This document shows, in pieces, positions 24,195 through 32,524 of a stretch of DNA of 64,000 bases. The DNA lies in assembly GCF_014648475.1 (NCBI RefSeq), contig NZ_BMRE01000039.1:1-64000 (forward strand), written 5' to 3'. Position 1 is the first letter of the stretch; each line of letters begins with the position of its first letter. A model generated the notes under the pieces. That model saw only the letters and a program-made list of their open reading frames with translations. It did no database searches and was not told the DNA's origin. Source of the DNA: Lentzea flava. GTDB taxonomy: Bacteria; Actinomycetota; Actinomycetes; Mycobacteriales; Pseudonocardiaceae. A program made the translations under genes and the position numbers.

Positions 24195-24954
24195 GCGCGG
24201 CCTCGTGCAGGTGGCCGTTCGACGTCAGCACGTTGCCGCCGTCGTAGCGCTCCTCGCCGTCGAGCGAGGTGAAACGGCCACCCGCCTCGGTCACCAGCAC
24301 CTGGAACGGGGCGATGTCCCACGGGTTCGCCACGGCCTCGGGTGCGAGGTCGATGGCGCCCTCGGCGACCAGGCAGTGCTGGTAGAAGTCGCCGAACGCG
24401 CGGCTTTCCCAGGTCGCGTCGACGAGCCGCAGGTACGCCTCGCGTGAGTGGTACTCCACCCACGTCTTGATGTCCGTAGTGGACACGTACGCGTCCTCGA
24501 GAGAGCGCACCCCGGACACGGAGATCGCGCGCTCGCCGGACGCGTCCGACATGAACGCACCACCACCGGCCGCCGCCCACCAGCGGCGGCCCAGCGCGGG
24601 CGCCGACACGACACCGACGACCGGCACGCCGTCGACGACCAGGGCGATCAGCGACGCCCAGATCGGCACGCCGCGCAGGAAGTTCTTGGTGCCGTCGATC
24701 GGGTCGAGCACCCAGACGCGCGAGGCGTCCAGCGTGCCGCCGCGCTCCTCGCCCATGACGACGTCGTCGGGACGCTCTGCGGACAGCAGAGCGCGCACGG
24801 CGTCCTCGACCGCGACGTCGGCATCGGTCACGGGCGTGCGGTCCGGCTTGCGCTCGACGGAGAGGTCGTGCGCGCGGAACCGGGCGGCGGTGATGGCGTC
24901 GGCGGCGTCGGCGAGGCGGAGGGCGAGTTCGAGATCAGCATCGTGGCGTGACAC
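24175..24954 (-). CDS. hisN: inositol monophosphatase-family phosphatase, HisN type
   Basis: 259 residues of the lithium-sensitive phosphatase family. The metal-site motifs are GEERGG, WVLDPIDGTKNFLRG and ANPWDIAPFQVLVTEAGG. ADAADAITAARFRAHDL near the N-terminus and GRRWWAAAGGGAFM match actinobacterial histidinol-phosphate phosphatases. The likely reaction is L-histidinol phosphate to L-histidinol; a generic inositol phosphatase role cannot be excluded. Its 3' end overlaps the toxin immunity gene. Confidence 0.85.
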   Translation of the reverse strand: MSRHDADLELALRLADAADAITAARFRAHDLSVERKPDRTPVTDADVAVEDAVRALLSAERPDDVVMGEERGGTLDASRVWVLDPIDGTKNFLRGVPIWASLIALVVDGVPVVGVVSAPALGRRWWAAAGGGAFMSDASGERAISVSGVRSLEDAYVSTTDIKTWVEYHSREAYLRLVDATWESRAFGDFYQHCLVAEGAIDLAPEAVANPWDIAPFQVLVTEAGGRFTSLDGEERYDGGNVLTSNGHLHEAALKLLAR

Positions 24955-24986
24955 GCGGCGATCGTTCCACGAATACGCTGGGTGCC

Positions 24987-25661
24987 GTGAGCGTGGTGTT
25001 GCTGGCCGAGGACGATCCGGCCATCGCGGAACCGCTCTCCCGCGCGTTGACGCGGGAGGGTTATTCGGTGCAGGTAGTGAGCGACGGGCCGAGTGCCTTC
25101 GAGGCGGCGATGGTGGGAGGGATCGACCTCCTGGTGCTCGATCTCGGCCTGCCGGGCATGGACGGTCTGGAGGTGTGCCGCAGACTCCGGCAGAACGGCA
25201 GAGGCATCCCCGTGCTGATGCTCACGGCGCGCGCCGACGAGGTCGACTTCGTGGTCGGGCTCGACGCGGGCGCCGACGACTACGTCGCGAAGCCGTTCCG
25301 CCTCGCCGAGCTGATGGCCCGCATCCGGGCTCTGCTGCGCCGCCGGGCGCCGGGCACGCTCGAGGTCAACGGCGTGCGCGTCGACCTCGCCGCCCGCCGC
25401 GTCACCGTCGACGGCGGTGAGGTCCAGCTCGCGAACAAGGAGTTCGAGCTCCTCAAGGTGCTCATCCAGCGCGCGGGCCAGGTCGTGAGCCGCGACGAGA
25501 TCCTCTCCGAGGTCTGGAACGACCCGGACCTGAAGGGCAGCAAGACGCTCGACATGCACATGTCCTGGCTGCGCCGCAAGCTCGGCGACGGCACACCGAA
25601 CTCCGCCGAGAAACGCATCGCGACCGTGCGCGGCCGCGGTTTCCGCTTCAACGCCGACTGA
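24987..25661 (+). CDS. OmpR/PhoB-family response regulator
   Basis: 224 residues from the GTG at 24987. Receiver domain: acidic pair EDD near residue 8-10, phospho-Asp in LVLDLGLPGMDG, and Lys in YVAKPFR. The C-terminal winged helix contains VQLANKEFELLKVLIQRAGQVVSRDEIL and the RGRGFRF end. It regulates unknown genes with the adjacent kinase, with which it overlaps by one base (TGATG). Confidence 0.93.
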   Translation: MSVVLLAEDDPAIAEPLSRALTREGYSVQVVSDGPSAFEAAMVGGIDLLVLDLGLPGMDGLEVCRRLRQNGRGIPVLMLTARADEVDFVVGLDAGADDYVAKPFRLAELMARIRALLRRRAPGTLEVNGVRVDLAARRVTVDGGEVQLANKEFELLKVLIQRAGQVVSRDEILSEVWNDPDLKGSKTLDMHMSWLRRKLGDGTPNSAEKRIATVRGRGFRFNAD

Positions 25662-26935
25662 TGCGCCGCCGGATCCTGCGGGCGATCCTGCTCGCCGTCG
25701 CCGTCACCGGGATCGTCCTCGGCCTCCCGCTGGGCTACTCCGCGCTGACCCTAGTCGAGGACAACGCCCGCGGGGCCCTCACCGAACGCGCCCAGAGCAT
25801 CGCGACCAAGCTCGACGACCAGCTCGCCAACCGGCAGGGCATCGACGTCGAGGCGGTCAAGTTCGTCGTGCCAGCCGACGGCCGCCTGACCGTGGTGTCC
25901 GGCGGCGCGACCACGGTCACGGGCCCCTCACCCGGCGAGGACCCGCTCGTCGTGGAGCTGCCGATCGCGCAGCAGGGCACCGTCCGGCTGGAGATCCCCT
26001 CCGCGGAGATGCACACCAACCAGGCCCAGGTGGCGGGCCTGGTGCTGCTCCTGCTCGCCCTGTCCGTCGGTACCGGCACGGTCGTCGCCCTCGTGACGGC
26101 GCAAACGCTTGCCCGTCCGCTCGGCTACGTGGCCGCCCGCGCGTCCCGGCTGGGTGCCGGCGACTTCCGGGAGGACCAGCAGCGCTACAACATCTCCGAG
26201 CTCGACGCCGTCTCCGAAGCCCTGGACACGTCGGCGACCGCCCTCGCCCGCCTGGTCCAACGCGAACGCGAACTGGTCGGCGACGTCTCCCACCAGCTCC
26301 GCAGCCGCCTGACCGCCCTCCAGCTGCGCCTGGAGGCCCTGGCGGAACACCCGGAACCCGACACCGCGGCCGAGGCCCGCGCAGCCCTCGAACAGGCCGA
26401 ACGCCTGGCCGCCGTCCTCGACGAACTCCTCGCCGCGGCCCGCGCGGCCAGAGCCGTCGGCGCCGAGCCGCTGGAGCTCAGGCCCGCCATCAACGCGATC
26501 GTCGACGAGTGGCGCGAGCAGGTGAAGAGCCAGGGCAGGACGTTGCGCGTCCGCGTCCCGGACGGCCTGCTCGCCCGCGCCACCCCGGCCCGCCTGCGCG
26601 AGGCCATCGGCGTGCTGCTGGACAACGCCCTGCGCCACGGCGAGGGCCCCGTCGTGGTCTCGGCGCGCAGCGAGGAGGGCACGGTGGTGGTCGAGGTGAG
26701 CGACGGTGGCGCCGGCGTGCCCGACGAGCTCGCGGCCCACATCTTCGAGCGCGGTGTGTCCGGCGGCGGGTCGACCGGTGTGGGGCTGGCGCTCGCTCGG
26801 GCGCTGGTCGACGCGGACGGCGGCCGGTTGGAGCTCTCGACGGCGCGTCCGGCGACGTTCGCGGTGTTCCTGCCGGTGCCGAAGGCCCAGGACGTCGTCG
26901 GCATCCCCTGGCGGGCGCCCAGCACGCCGCGCTGA
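25661..26935 (+). CDS. sensor histidine kinase
   Basis: 424 residues. Transmembrane segments at about 6-30 and 126-150 flank a short extracellular sensor of about 90 residues. A HAMP region and the H box GDVSHQLRSRLTAL follow. The ATPase part has DNALRHGEGP (N box), VEVSDGGAGVPDEL (G1), IFERGVSG and STGVGLALARAL (G2). It phosphorylates the response regulator encoded upstream. The stimulus cannot be read from the sequence. Confidence 0.93.
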   Translation: MRRRILRAILLAVAVTGIVLGLPLGYSALTLVEDNARGALTERAQSIATKLDDQLANRQGIDVEAVKFVVPADGRLTVVSGGATTVTGPSPGEDPLVVELPIAQQGTVRLEIPSAEMHTNQAQVAGLVLLLLALSVGTGTVVALVTAQTLARPLGYVAARASRLGAGDFREDQQRYNISELDAVSEALDTSATALARLVQRERELVGDVSHQLRSRLTALQLRLEALAEHPEPDTAAEARAALEQAERLAAVLDELLAAARAARAVGAEPLELRPAINAIVDEWREQVKSQGRTLRVRVPDGLLARATPARLREAIGVLLDNALRHGEGPVVVSARSEEGTVVVEVSDGGAGVPDELAAHIFERGVSGGGSTGVGLALARALVDADGGRLELSTARPATFAVFLPVPKAQDVVGIPWRAPSTPR

Positions 26936-26953
26936 GGAGTCAGCGCTTCCCGG

Positions 26954-27487
26954 TCACGAGTGGCCCAGCGCCTCTTCCTCGTCCAACGGCCGCGGCCCGC
27001 GCGCGTTCTCCTCGGGGAACACCCACTTCTTGTAGCCGTACCAGCGGAAGGCCATCGCGACGAGCGTGCCGATGATCTGCGCGCTCAGGAAGTCCGAGAT
27101 CTCCTCGGTGAGCCGCGTCACGTGCGGCTCCTGCAGGTGGAACAGGTACCGCGCGATGTACAGCGGCGCCGAGTTCAGCACGATGCCGATGCCGTTGACC
27201 AGGAAGAACAGCGCTGCCTCGTGGTGACGCTCACGCCCGCCGCGCGTGCGGAACGACCACTCCCGGTTGAGGACGTACGACACGATCGTGGCGACCAGGG
27301 TCGCGATGATCTTCGCCGTCACCGGGTTGTTGGGCAGGACGACGGTCTTGATCCCGAAGAACAGGACCGTGTCGATCACGAAGCACGTGCCCCCGACCAG
27401 GGCGAACTTGACCAGCTCACGATGCTTCAGCGCGATCGACCGGATCGGCTCCGGAAACCGGGAGACCACTGTTTCGGCTAGGGACAC
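26954..27487 (-). CDS. GtrA-family membrane protein, copy 1
   Basis: 177 residues with four transmembrane segments and the GtrA opening KFALVGGTCFVIDTVLFFG. A basic loop, SYVLNREWSFRTRGGRERHHEAALFF, follows. The C-terminal FRWYGYKKWVFPEE leads to a charged tail. GtrA proteins are thought to help flip or transfer polyprenyl-linked sugars for envelope glycans. It is paralogous to the adjacent upstream gene, whose 3' end it overlaps by 71 bases in another frame. Confidence 0.88.
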   Translation of the reverse strand: MSLAETVVSRFPEPIRSIALKHRELVKFALVGGTCFVIDTVLFFGIKTVVLPNNPVTAKIIATLVATIVSYVLNREWSFRTRGGRERHHEAALFFLVNGIGIVLNSAPLYIARYLFHLQEPHVTRLTEEISDFLSAQIIGTLVAMAFRWYGYKKWVFPEENARGPRPLDEEEALGHS

Positions 27488-28019
27488 GGGACGAGTCTAC
27501 GGAGATCGGGTGAACGCGCCGGTCAGGTCGAGCGCCCGCGTCCGGGAACACCCAGCGCCGCATCGCCCAGAACTTGAAGCCCGTGGCGAGCAGCATGCCG
27601 ATGATCGAGCCGGAGACGAAGTCCGCGATCTCCTCGGTCATGACCGTGACGAACGGGGCCTGCAGGCCGAACAGGTGCCGTGACAGCCACAGCGGGATGA
27701 TGTTGATCGCCACGCCCAGACCGCTGACCAGGAAGAACAGCGCTGCCTCGTGGTGGCGCTCGCGACCGCCGCGGGTGTGGAACGACCATTCGCGCGACAG
27801 CACGTACGAGGCGATGATCGCGACGAGCACGCCGATGACCTTGGCCGTGACGACCTTGTCGGTCAGCACCGTGAGCTTCAGCGCGTACCAGACGCCGTTG
27901 TCGATGAGGAACGTTGTGCCGCCGACCACTGCGAACCGGATCATCTCGCGGTGCTTGTGCAGCAGGAACTGGAGTGGTTCTGGCAACCGGCTCATGGCGC
28001 GGCGAACGACTGGCAGCAC
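27417..28019 (-). CDS. GtrA-family membrane protein, copy 2
   Basis: 200 residues (192 if the ATG at 27995 is used). Four transmembrane segments and the same family blocks as the neighbour: RFAVVGGTTFLIDNGVWYA and SYVLSREWSFHTRGGRERHHEAALFFLV, the latter nearly identical. Instead of ending after RRWVFPDAGA it carries a further tail of about 40 residues that runs into the next gene. The pair is a tandem duplication with later divergence; the tail may be read-through created when the copies were joined. Confidence 0.85.
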   Translation of the reverse strand: MLPVVRRAMSRLPEPLQFLLHKHREMIRFAVVGGTTFLIDNGVWYALKLTVLTDKVVTAKVIGVLVAIIASYVLSREWSFHTRGGRERHHEAALFFLVSGLGVAINIIPLWLSRHLFGLQAPFVTVMTEEIADFVSGSIIGMLLATGFKFWAMRRWVFPDAGARPDRRVHPISVDSSRVPSRNSGLPVSGADPVDRAEAS

Positions 28020-28037
28020 CGCGCCAGCTTACGGATC

Positions 28038-28070
28038 AAGGTAACGACGCTTGCCTCCGGGTGTTACCTT
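28038..28070. repeat. inverted repeat between sigma and GtrA genes
   Basis: AAGGTAAC (28038-28045) pairs with GTTACCTT (28063-28070) across a 17-nt loop. It lies upstream of the GtrA pair and downstream of the sigma-factor gene, in the 109-base gap. It could be an operator for the GtrA promoter or part of termination. Confidence 0.4.
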
Positions 28071-28107
28071 TCGCCACCCAGAGGTGCCTGACCTGCACGT
28101 TCAGTGA

Positions 28108-28130
28108 CGACAAAAGATCAACTTTTGATC
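28108..28130 (-). terminator. intrinsic terminator of the sigma gene
   Basis: On the minus strand a small hairpin (GATCAA, 3-nt loop, TTGATC; 28116-28130) is followed by a CTTTTGTC run. This is the only hairpin plus T-tract of classical form I saw in the window. It starts at the stop codon of the sigma-factor fusion. Confidence 0.55.
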
Positions 28131-30336
28131 AACTTCGCGTTGGTGCGCACGGCCGTCCCAGCAGGTCGGGGATCAACCACGGGAGCAGGCCGGGCCTCGG
28201 CTCGCACGGCTCCTCCGACCTCGGTGGCGCGGTCGGCACCGAGGTCGACGGCGGCACGGACGGCGTCGGCGAGCCGGTCGACGGCGGCAGCACCGGCGGG
28301 AGCTGCGACGGCGTGCCCGGTAGCGGCAGGGGCAACGTCGGCTTCGCGGGCGCAGTGGGCTCGGTGGGCTGCGTCGGCTTTACCGGCGGCGTGGTCGTCG
28401 TCGGCGGCACGGTGGTCGGCGCGGGCTCGGCCGGCGGTTGCGGCTTGACCACGTCGTCGACCGGCCAGTGGTCCGGCCGCGTCTTCACCGGCACCGTCAC
28501 GGTCTTCGTGGCGTTGCCGAGCGACGCGGTGACGGTGATCGTCCCGCCGCGGTGCGGCAGCCCGAACGCCCAGATCGACGTGCGGAAGCTGTCGCCCTTG
28601 TCCAGCTGGGTCTCGCAGTGGATCGAGTTCTTGTCCGTCCGCGAGCACTCGCGGCACGGCGTGAACACCACGATGTGCTCCGACGACGACACGTCGAGCT
28701 TCAACGTGCCGGCGCGCGGGCCCTTGTTGCGCACCTTCACGTCCACGCGGGGGTCCCAGAACATCTCGTGCCACGTCGACACGGTCAGCTCGATGTCGTC
28801 GTTCACCGGCGGCACGTCGACCGCGACGCTGACGTTGACCGAGATCGTGGCGCCCGCGCTGATCGTGCCGGTGATCGTGCCGGGCTGGGCGTCCTGGGTC
28901 GCCTGCAGCCGGAACAGGAACGTCGCCTGGCCGCCCGGCGCGATGCCCCGGGGCGTCGAGCAGGTGATCGTGCCGCTGCCAGCGGGGCAGTTCACGGTCT
29001 GGTCGGTCGCGCCGTCCGGCTGCAGCAGCCGCGCGGCGAACGACGACGGCCCGCCGGTCGACAGCACGCCAGGTGGCAGGTTCAGCGTCATGCTCGCGGG
29101 TGGGGCCGCGGTGCCGCCGGTGTTCCTGACCGTGATCGGGAAGTCCTTGGGCGCCTCGCCGGGCGTGAGCGTGTAGCCGCTCGGCGTCGTCGGGGTGAGC
29201 GACGCGGGCGGAGGGGTCGGTTCCGGCGTGGGGGCCGGGGGTGCGGAGGGCGCCGGTGGCGTGGGCGCCGGGGCCGGGGTCTGCGCCGGTGGCGGTGGCG
29301 GGACGGGGCTGGGCACCGGCGGTTTCGGTGACGGCGGCGGCGCGACCACGGTCTGCGCTGGTGGCGGTTCGGCGGCCTGCACCTGCGGGGGCTGCTGCTG
29401 CCCGCCTCCCGCGGTCAGCGCGATCACCACGGCGGCGGCCACGGCGGCGGCGGAACCACCGACCGTGATCAGCTGGCGGGGGATCGAGGCACCGACCGCG
29501 CCCGCGCCACCAGCTGCCGCTCCCGCGCCGACGACGGCCGTGGTCGTGCCCGCGGCCACCAGGTACGTCGTGGCGCCGACACCGAGGACCAGCGGCGCGA
29601 CGAAGATCCGCAGCGCGCCGTTGACGTCCGCGAGCTCGGCGGCCAGCGCGCGGCACCGGCCGCACTCGTCGAGGTGCGCCTCGACCTGCGTCGCCTCGCG
29701 CTTGGACAGACCCGCGCGGGTCCACGCGCCGAGCCGGTCGACCGTCGCCCTGCACCGTTCCGCGCTGGTCTCGGCCAGGTGCATCTGCAGATACTGCTGC
29801 TTGAGGCCCTCACGGGCGCGGTAGGCGAGCGCGGACACGCCGTTGGCCGTCAGCCCGAGCAGCGGGGCGACCTCGGCGGGCGACTGGCCCTCGATCTCGG
29901 TGTGCCACAGCACCATCTGCCAGCGCTCGGGCAGCGCGGCGAACGCGCGGGCGGCCATCGAGCGCTCCAGCCCGGCCACCGCGGTGTCGCTGAACGCCAC
30001 GGCGGGCGCGACGTCGGTCATGTCCTCGGTGAGGTCGACCTTCTTGTCGCGCCGGGTCTTGTCGTACGCGGTGTGGCGCAGCGCCGTGAGGAGGTACGCG
30101 CGGAACGCCGAGTCGGGGCCGCGGCCCGCGCGGAGCGTGTCGAGCACCTTCGCGAACGCCTCGGACACGAGGTCGTCGGCTTCGGCCTGGGAGCGGGCCA
30201 ACTGGCGGGCGAGGTTGTAGGCCGCCGAGACGTGCCGTTCGTACAACTGGCCGTAGGCGTCGATGGTCCCTCCGCGCACGGACTCGATGAGTTCCGCGTC
30301 GCTGGGGCCCTGGACGTCTGCAGGAACGGTCGCCAA
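28129..30336 (-). CDS. ECF sigma factor fused to zinc finger, membrane and extracellular domains
   Basis: 735 residues from TTG. Residues 25-100 are sigma region 2 and 125-185 sigma region 4 (LPERWQMVLWHTEIEG, then LGLTANGVSALAYRAREGLK). A zinc-binding anti-sigma-like motif follows (H221-x3-C225-x2-C228, with C195). There are Ala/Gly-rich hydrophobic stretches at about 243-283 and a transmembrane segment at about 292-311. The exported part has a Pro-rich linker, two beta-sandwich-like regions (about 385-500 and 505-620) and a final Pro/Thr-rich tail. One chain thus combines sigma factor, anti-sigma zinc finger and outside sensor, as in ECF groups with large C-terminal extensions. Proteolytic release is the expected mode of action, by inference. 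Confidence 0.85.
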   Translation of the reverse strand: MATVPADVQGPSDAELIESVRGGTIDAYGQLYERHVSAAYNLARQLARSQAEADDLVSEAFAKVLDTLRAGRGPDSAFRAYLLTALRHTAYDKTRRDKKVDLTEDMTDVAPAVAFSDTAVAGLERSMAARAFAALPERWQMVLWHTEIEGQSPAEVAPLLGLTANGVSALAYRAREGLKQQYLQMHLAETSAERCRATVDRLGAWTRAGLSKREATQVEAHLDECGRCRALAAELADVNGALRIFVAPLVLGVGATTYLVAAGTTTAVVGAGAAAGGAGAVGASIPRQLITVGGSAAAVAAAVVIALTAGGGQQQPPQVQAAEPPPAQTVVAPPPSPKPPVPSPVPPPPPAQTPAPAPTPPAPSAPPAPTPEPTPPPASLTPTTPSGYTLTPGEAPKDFPITVRNTGGTAAPPASMTLNLPPGVLSTGGPSSFAARLLQPDGATDQTVNCPAGSGTITCSTPRGIAPGGQATFLFRLQATQDAQPGTITGTISAGATISVNVSVAVDVPPVNDDIELTVSTWHEMFWDPRVDVKVRNKGPRAGTLKLDVSSSEHIVVFTPCRECSRTDKNSIHCETQLDKGDSFRTSIWAFGLPHRGGTITVTASLGNATKTVTVPVKTRPDHWPVDDVVKPQPPAEPAPTTVPPTTTTPPVKPTQPTEPTAPAKPTLPLPLPGTPSQLPPVLPPSTGSPTPSVPPSTSVPTAPPRSEEPCEPRPGLLPWLIPDLLGRPCAPTRS

Positions 30337-30475
30337 GTCTCGTGTCCCTCCTCGCGGCGCTCAGTGTGACGCACGACGCCGTGAGGAGTCATCTCAATCC
30401 CCCACGCGGGTTGCGTCATGAGTCGGCACCGGCTGCGTTTCCCACCTGGAATCGGAGAGCAGGAAGGGAGACCGG

Positions 30476-31243
30476 GTGGGTGTCGCACAAGCGGAGCGCC
30501 TGCTGAAGTCCAGGTGGCGCACCGCCACCATGGCCGCAGGCTGGGCGTTCCCCGCAGACTGGCCGCTCGCCGAGGTCGACGACGTGTGCGCGGCGATGCT
30601 GGAGGACGCCGACCCCGGCGACGCGCTGGTCCGGCTGGGCCGGGCACGCGCGGAGGCGGGAGCGGGCCTGAGCGAGACGCTGCTCGACCTGGCCGCGCTG
30701 CACGCCGTGCTGACCGACGAGTCGCACATCGTGTCGCCGAACGTCGACGCGCTCCCTTCACGGATGCTGCGCATGACAGCGCTGGGATGGGCGGACGTGG
30801 TGACGAAGCAGGCCGGCGACTGCGCGGCCGAGGACCCGCTGACCGGGCTGGCGACGGCCGCGTACCTGCGGACCCGGCTGGGCGAGGTGTACCGGGAGAC
30901 ACCGGTCGCGCCCCTCGACTACGCGCTCGTGCTGTTGCGCCTGGACGTGCACCGCGCCTCCGGCTGGTCACGCGTGGTCGCGATGACTCTCGTCTCGGAC
31001 GCCCTCCGGACCGTTTTCGACGGCGGCGAGACGCTGGCGACGCTCGGCCCGTGCGTGGCCGCGGTCCTGGTGCGCCGCGACGAAACACTTGCGCGCAGGA
31101 TCCCCAACCTGCGCGTTCTCGCCGCGGACCGGCTCGCGGACGACCCGAACGTGCGGCCGGTCGGGCCCGCGAAGGTCTGGACCGAACGGTTGCCGGACAC
31201 GCACACCGAGGCGTGCGCGCTGCTGAGCTCGCTTGGGCGCTGA
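30476..31243 (+). CDS. degenerate GGDEF-like protein
   Basis: 255 residues from GTG. The middle, DPLTGLATAAYLRTRLGEVY, is the usual start of a diguanylate cyclase (DxLTGLxNRxxL). YALVLLRLDVHRASGWSRV then stands for the metal strand. The GG(D/E)EF signature itself is absent; the expected place reads CVAAVLVRRDETLA. It is probably not a cyclase but a nucleotide-binding or scaffolding remnant. The N-terminal 110 residues are helical. It is divergent from the sigma-factor fusion, sharing a 139-base promoter region, so a regulatory link is possible. Confidence 0.65.
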   Translation: MGVAQAERLLKSRWRTATMAAGWAFPADWPLAEVDDVCAAMLEDADPGDALVRLGRARAEAGAGLSETLLDLAALHAVLTDESHIVSPNVDALPSRMLRMTALGWADVVTKQAGDCAAEDPLTGLATAAYLRTRLGEVYRETPVAPLDYALVLLRLDVHRASGWSRVVAMTLVSDALRTVFDGGETLATLGPCVAAVLVRRDETLARRIPNLRVLAADRLADDPNVRPVGPAKVWTERLPDTHTEACALLSSLGR

Positions 31244-31310
31244 TCTCCCCCTGTCCCGCGCCCAGGTCTTCCCCGTCCCCACCGGTTTGCTTCCCAACGG
31301 CCGCAGAAGT

Positions 31311-31339
31311 GTTCTATTGTCTTAGTTCAGTAGAACAAT
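31311..31339 (+). promoter_or_regulatory. putative GntR/YtrA operator
   Basis: GTTCTA (31311-31316) and TAGAAC (31331-31336) form an inverted repeat with a 14-nt spacer; the flanks ATTGT/ACAAT also pair (31316-31320 with 31335-31339). It lies 14 bases before the GTG of the GntR gene in an AT-rich patch unlike its surroundings. YtrA-type regulators repress their own ABC operon through such sites, so it is probably the autoregulatory operator. Confidence 0.6.
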
Positions 31340-31352
31340 CTGGGGAGCGTGT

Positions 31353-31733
31353 GTGGTCGAGTTCCACGTCGACCGTGGCAGCGGCCTTCCCGCGTACCTG
31401 CAGCTGGGGCAGCAGGTCAGGGAAGCCTTGAGGCTCGGTTGGTTGCAACCGGGCGATCGCCTGCCGACGGTCCGCGATGTCGTCGCGACCAGCGGCGTGA
31501 ACGCGAACACCGTGCTCAAGGCCTACCGCGAGCTGGAGCTCGCGGGCCTCGTCGAAGCCCGTCAGGGCTCCGGCACCTTCGTGAAGGCGTCTCCGGGGTC
31601 CGCCGCCCCCGAGGACTTCGACCCGCTGCGGGCCACGCTCGCCGCCTGGGTCGCGGAGGCACGCTCCGCCGGGTTGGAGGACGAGGACATCTACGCGCTG
31701 CTGCGCGAGGTGCTGAGTGGGGGAGCGCAATGA
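31353..31733 (+). CDS. GntR-family regulator, YtrA type
   Basis: 126 residues. A winged helix with GSGLPAYLQLGQQVREAL, GWLQPGDRLPTVRDVV and NANTVLKAYRELELAGLVEARQGSGTFV is followed by a short helical dimerisation region of about 45 residues, typical of the YtrA branch. It probably represses the two ABC transporter genes, with which it is translationally coupled (ATGA). GTG start with GGGGAG upstream. Confidence 0.92.
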   Translation: MVEFHVDRGSGLPAYLQLGQQVREALRLGWLQPGDRLPTVRDVVATSGVNANTVLKAYRELELAGLVEARQGSGTFVKASPGSAAPEDFDPLRATLAAWVAEARSAGLEDEDIYALLREVLSGGAQ

Positions 31734-32524
31734 GCGTGGTCGCGGCCGAAGTGTCGAAGTGGGCGGTGCACGACGTCTCCTTCGAGCTGCCGCCGGGCAG
31801 CGTCACGGCACTCGTGGGAGCCAACGGCTCCGGCAAGTCGACGTTGCTGAACGTGCTGGCCGGTCACCTGCCGCCGGAGTCGGGGCACACGTCGATCGCG
31901 GGCCGGGTCGCCTACGTGCCGCAGCACAAGCCGATGTACAAGGACTTCAAGGTCGCCGACGTCCTGCAGTTCGGCCGCCGCATGAACAAGGTCTGGGACC
32001 ACGAGCGCGCCGACGGGTGGCTCACCAGGTTCAAGGTGCCGCGCAGACTGCAGGTCGGCGACCTCTCGGGCGGTCAGCGGACGCACGTGACCCTCGCGCT
32101 GGCGCTGGGATCGCGTCCGGACGTCCTCATGCTGGACGAACCGCTGTCCGAACTGGACCCTCTCGCGCGCAGGAAGGTCATGCGGGAGCTGCTGACCGAG
32201 GTCAACGACAACGGCATGACGCTGATCTTCTCCACGCACGTCGTCGCGGAGATCGGTGGCGTCGCGGACAGGTTGCTGCTGCTCGCCGACGGGCGCCTGA
32301 TCGTGGACGGCGACACCGACGAGCTGCTGGAAGAGCACGTTCTCTACACGGGTCCACGCGACTCGGAATCCCCTGTGGAAGGACCCGTGGTGCTGGCGAA
32401 GCACAGCAAGACGCAGTCGCAGTACCTCGTGCGTTCCGGCGGCACGCAGATCGCCGAGCCGTGGACCGCGCGGTACGTGACGCTGGAGGAGCTGGTCGTG
32501 GCGCACCTGGAGCGTGCCGCGTGA
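31730..32524 (+). CDS. ABC transporter ATP-binding protein
   Basis: 264 residues. Walker A is GANGSGKST, the signature motif LSGGQR, Walker B VLMLDEPLSELDP, and the switch His is in FSTHVV. A C-terminal stretch of about 60 residues is not part of the core. It starts inside the GntR stop (ATGA) and ends inside the permease start (GTGA), so the three form one tight operon. Substrate unknown; in YtrA-type systems such exporters often respond to cell-wall-active compounds. Confidence 0.92.
   Translation: MSVVAAEVSKWAVHDVSFELPPGSVTALVGANGSGKSTLLNVLAGHLPPESGHTSIAGRVAYVPQHKPMYKDFKVADVLQFGRRMNKVWDHERADGWLTRFKVPRRLQVGDLSGGQRTHVTLALALGSRPDVLMLDEPLSELDPLARRKVMRELLTEVNDNGMTLIFSTHVVAEIGGVADRLLLLADGRLIVDGDTDELLEEHVLYTGPRDSESPVEGPVVLAKHSKTQSQYLVRSGGTQIAEPWTARYVTLEELVVAHLERAA

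Noticed and set aside
30476..31243. Active diguanylate cyclase
   Set aside because: The GG(D/E)EF active-site motif and the usual I-site are missing, although the domain opening is recognisable.
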